Shown here piece by piece: positions 43,001-44,284 of a stretch of DNA of 44,284 nucleotides. The stretch lies in IMG/VR virus record IMGVR_UViG_3300036715_000723, positions 1 through 44,284 of that record; one strand, given 5' to 3'. The notes beneath the pieces are model-generated. The model saw only the letters and a program-made list of their open reading frames with translations. It made no database searches and had not been told where the DNA came from. A program made the translations under genes and the position numbers. How positions within the stretch are numbered: position 1 is the stretch's first letter; the number at the start of each line of letters is the position of its first letter. Source of the stretch: a virus.

Positions 43001-44284
43001 GCAACAATTTTACAAAATAAAATAAATACATTAAAATCTAATAATAAAATTGATAAAGAATTAGAATTAAAATTAGAGAAATTATTAGAACAAGGAGCAA
43101 AAATTTATGATAATAAATTTTTAGAAGAAAAATTAAAAATAGATAAATTATTAATACCTTTTAAAAATAATAAAGAATCTGAAAATTACTTAAATAATGA
43201 AAATGGTATAACAGATAAAGGTAAAGAATTAGTTGAAATTTTTTCAAAACAATTAAATTTAATTGGTTTAGATATTAGTTTAGAAACTATTAAAACAGAT
43301 ATTAAAAATGCTCGAATATTAAGTGATACATTATTATCTGCTATTGATGGTTTATTTATATCTATTGATAAACAAAATAAAAAAAATGATACAGGAAATT
43401 TAGAAAAAATTGCTAAAATTGAAACTAAATTTAATTTTAAATATGCAGAATTACAAAGTAAAACAGTAACAGGAGAAACTATTAATAATTTTGAATTACC
43501 AAGTTTTTTATCAAATATTCTAACAAAATGGAAATCTGACGATTCTACTGTAAAAGAAGAGGTTGAAAGAGAATTAAGAGAATGGGCTGAAAATGGGGAA
43601 GATATACAATATGATAAAATGATGTGGAAAACAGAATCTTTTGATGGTTTATGGGAATATGAAGAACAAAATGGAAGAAAAATACCTACTAAATTAAATA
43701 GAGAGTTTTTAAAAAACTATATTAATGTTTTTCAAGAAGGTGGTGGAAAAAATACTATTACAAAAGATGCAGAATCTAATATAGATTTAACTCCAAATGA
43801 TTATTTAATTACTAATTTAGCGAATTATTTAATGTATGATTCTAAAAATAATAGTAATAATAAATTATTTAGTATGCCTTCATTAACTCCTTCAGATAGT
43901 CCTAAACAAACTTGTATTACTTTATTAAAAACAATATTAAAAAAAGACGATTTTTCTATAATTAAAGATGATAATGGTAATTTTATAAAAATTGAAATAA
44001 AAAGAACTTCTGAATGTTATAAAAGTATTGGGCAATTAATAAAACAAGAAGTTGTTAGAAGAAAACAAGCATTTGATTATATATTTGATGAAGTATTATC
44101 AGATAATAATATTATTAATAAAGAAAATAAAACAATAAAAGAAAAAGATAAATTAGTAATATATCCTAAATATTTTAATTATAATACAAATAAACTAACA
44201 AAAGAAGGTAAAATTTGGTTTAAAAGTTTAGAAAAATATTATCATTATGGGCAAATTAATTATTTAAAAGATGAAAAAGGTAAT
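37034..44284 (+). CDS. Giant virion polyprotein with metallopeptidase domain, cut by the window end
   Basis: An open frame of 2417 codons to the right edge, without stop; start 4 bases after the preceding gene. N-terminal 430 residues carry hydrophobic, possibly membrane-active stretches (GEIVGGTIGAIGATLELPVA; SVASTLSLMFPAIGAVKGL; AAWGVMGGIAFSGLS). Then come long helical regions. LLHEIYHSL (HEIYH, 1552-1556) with NNFEFISEVMSNPEF (Glu1633, Glu1637) forms the site of a zinc metallopeptidase as known in phage polyvalent proteins. From about 1850, SKLSKEIKWFLSSFPS and later FSMPSLTPSDSPK and IGQLIKQEVVRRK resemble segments next to virion RNA polymerases of crAss-like phages. The polymerase core, if present, lies beyond the window. 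Confidence 0.8.
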   Translation, partial: MAKGNEPKVKSNIVPLENLINKDKDIFTGIAPSTIDREKTGIKDSDYEDYGILRKNTDINKIRADNQSGWEQAGSFLTRSAGEIVGGTIGAIGATLELPVAISTEISGGNADFENFLTKFGDSISEKSNEIAPIYREHPGKSFDISDSGWWAEKGVSVASTLSLMFPAIGAVKGLSFLGKVARESQVLGKVMKGLDTMSDLKYFSKIAVSAAVSRNAENFKESFQVVNETKNNLLKEWNENPDKFNEVLNTDVVKELQQEGKQATKENVADFVASKAGWLSYGVNSLNIAFDLVQFAPLFKGYKPKLQLSKGAESLDVLKAQASAIGKSLTKSDYIAHFLRPTGIIVGEQLSEGVEEAINYIGTEEGKNYANELVGKDTKNLSNRLLDYVKDDKMWESAAWGVMGGIAFSGLSNTLGNIKQKMQNKDGNTLKNLRLEEISNRINNIQNVSNELKKIQDDETLSDEQKKENINKIKFTNSINSGLNAIQVGNFDMYLEHLGSANMRKAMIDNGYATEEDVDKAITYSINDVNTAAELYKKNYSLLQTKNIDNNIKNHQIISKSYWEAQTKNEIEKLNNLKKDVELLKNDDINYTDLGVNNISSATKLVALKKLEEIYKGVEQASLDNEGASAISQYQKVILDRVSNEVKELEKIENLPLDKVNPEIAIKQFHIEHKKATIEAYNYKTKFMGTDAYTKILEKQTEIELKNREDKKTNNFKNKIEEEIKNGSHTKESLNSLKDEIKNKEEKDFLTTKIKDLENNTSENNTKEEIKSVKESKNPVQENNTIEGIANKIINRKEGENFSPEEEQFYTNNKEQIENHIKEKASTKNPVQDNKNNEKAKPEHLVFGVFDKEFKNHTIDETKLNNQKKEEIDSYLQGENIGGLLNLHSKLKGTLEGNYLENKITELKEKLQNEFDNKLEIAEQNSKKQFTDDTQINEQAQWELDNINKPKINQNAGLMFKEIDSKSENSEIATIKPLLHILRPLGFNGEIQYSTDENNNLIVSKEIEDAVKELYNSKIGDEIEIKIDSENAYYEKNKENSKDIPLVIIKNGKKIAYISSTSQFNYNVENNVIKNGEEESNLLNNIRTEIGTDLKKSVKMTINTTQKGDVINTKNYYNIQEVGLNNFKFWSLPTGTSSKNTLVSLDKEEKEYISNTTEYGRFTDNNGNIHFKKGLVYLELQNVDGSFFPTPLKINKINEKEAKKIQDLTFKLLKLLNEGVNTTDEKIINLKDELKKYIRVDDTRDAKTDTDYIKSLREEKFQLSKKEQTEEILNKIKSKQEEIDNYSNNRNISFRMHPKTETKPARIEIGYLSPSTGEKRLIIVRETGLQFIDNKGKVFGNNVSRNIETGNIGTFIFNGVQENNPLLTALQFKYHNIDFKSLKNNENYKKELIENGVFQTNVGQLKTTKGEFISNFTNFAIRISKKTDLKVENKQENTEENKQENKQETDNQGFDELFESFNKIIESEVKEELKNSDSETILKTILDNPQSQDIKLSAESIKNTIKNNNIKIEFVDSLPDNYTGSYIIKNNKILINKDYKNLKELQETLLHEIYHSLTILPVIKYMSFAVLPDGTLNYNSYEFKPNTPQEIKDFIKQIENLREFAEKKIKQKYPDITKAKLNLKYGIKNNFEFISEVMSNPEFKEVLKDGDINIIEKIIDAILNFLNNYFKSNFNTYKNKNYENSVKAILNLINTRNKIDYSELKGDIQYTLNSQFASFNKEKDKVFSNEELGNIVNYAFYETSKILKNKADNKFNENSKDDVLVKTQVLENLKNIFIKFDNKFTDEQKELSNRVINNFDTVWKAISRKISSVYNVSEENDNLEIDLNQQTELAENWDKKVTDSLNLNSKLSKEIKWFLSSFPSYTENKLNINAVTGLPVIIDYADIIIPIRKNLSGVQSSFEIIKNLRNLVELDVVYGKIADKLETNLNLLNGFESIFKSAETKQVAILLTPTNEGVKLVRADEMNSAKDYKKFKEEWQLLIDNNIEATILQNKINTLKSNNKIDKELELKLEKLLEQGAKIYDNKFLEEKLKIDKLLIPFKNNKESENYLNNENGITDKGKELVEIFSKQLNLIGLDISLETIKTDIKNARILSDTLLSAIDGLFISIDKQNKKNDTGNLEKIAKIETKFNFKYAELQSKTVTGETINNFELPSFLSNILTKWKSDDSTVKEEVERELREWAENGEDIQYDKMMWKTESFDGLWEYEEQNGRKIPTKLNREFLKNYINVFQEGGGKNTITKDAESNIDLTPNDYLITNLANYLMYDSKNNSNNKLFSMPSLTPSDSPKQTCITLLKTILKKDDFSIIKDDNGNFIKIEIKRTSECYKSIGQLIKQEVVRRKQAFDYIFDEVLSDNNIINKENKTIKEKDKLVIYPKYFNYNTNKLTKEGKIWFKSLEKYYHYGQINYLKDEKGN

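Noticed and set aside
5480-44284. Stop-codon reassignment (TAG or TGA recoding), known in many crAss-like phages
   Set aside because: All long late genes are open in the standard code and end in TAA or TGA, and no gene is broken at TAG.

Overview
The window is part of a strictly lytic-looking, very AT-rich tailed-phage genome that best fits a crAss-like phage (order Crassvirales) infecting a Bacteroidota host. The phage assignment rests on recognisable gene content and order on the + strand: HU/IHF-like protein, zinc-binding protein, YkuD-like wall-active enzyme, terminase large subunit, portal, scaffold-like protein, major capsid protein, conserved head/tail proteins, fibres, collar fibre, membrane proteins, tail-vertex proteins, a 1372-residue muzzle-like protein, two cargo-like proteins and the first 2417 codons of a giant HExxH-containing polyprotein. 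The host assignment rests on A-rich gene starts without Shine-Dalgarno sites and on two full Bacteroidota-type promoters (TTTG, 20 bases, TAnnTTTG). No integrase, transposon, tRNA or CRISPR was seen. Genes read cleanly in the standard code; nearly all end in TAA and only one ends in TAG.

Layout. Bases 1-5269 carry short genes on the - strand, mostly of unknown function. The outer part (1-3600) is a run of small genes, many preceded by an AAAACTAATTAA-like motif, interrupted by two non-coding stretches with strong RNA folding potential (1709-1842 and 2889-3101). It ends at the left edge in a lipoprotein gene whose start lies out of frame inside another small gene, next to a membrane/coiled-coil gene. 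The inner part (3685-5000) consists of small single-gene cassettes, each with its own copy of a shared promoter-like repeat (ending TATTTTTG) and each followed by a hairpin. Bases 5270-5479 are a divergent control region.

From 5480 to the right end everything is on the + strand. 5480-8828 holds small conserved genes plus the IHF-like and wall-enzyme genes; 8815-13296 is terminase and portal; 13348-16184 looks like its own unit (promoter, scaffold, capsid protein, terminator); 16216-21539 holds head/vertex and cysteine-rich virion proteins; 21649-25379 is the host-recognition region with fibres, a glycine-rich adhesin-like protein and a collar fibre; 23988-26079 contains holin-like membrane proteins; 26066-32359 encodes the tail vertex; 32356-44284 encodes proteins probably carried inside the virion. 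The last gene is cut by the window edge, so its expected RNA polymerase part is not visible.

Together the right block packages DNA, builds the capsid and short tail, recognises the host and loads internal proteins; the left block looks like accessory host-interaction genes. The most interesting points are the promoter-cassette array, two predicted leaderless late promoters, the two structured intergenic RNAs, the spanin-like left edge, a TAA stop separating two in-frame halves of a possible fibre, and a repeated LPKY/YGT motif in the first cargo-like protein.
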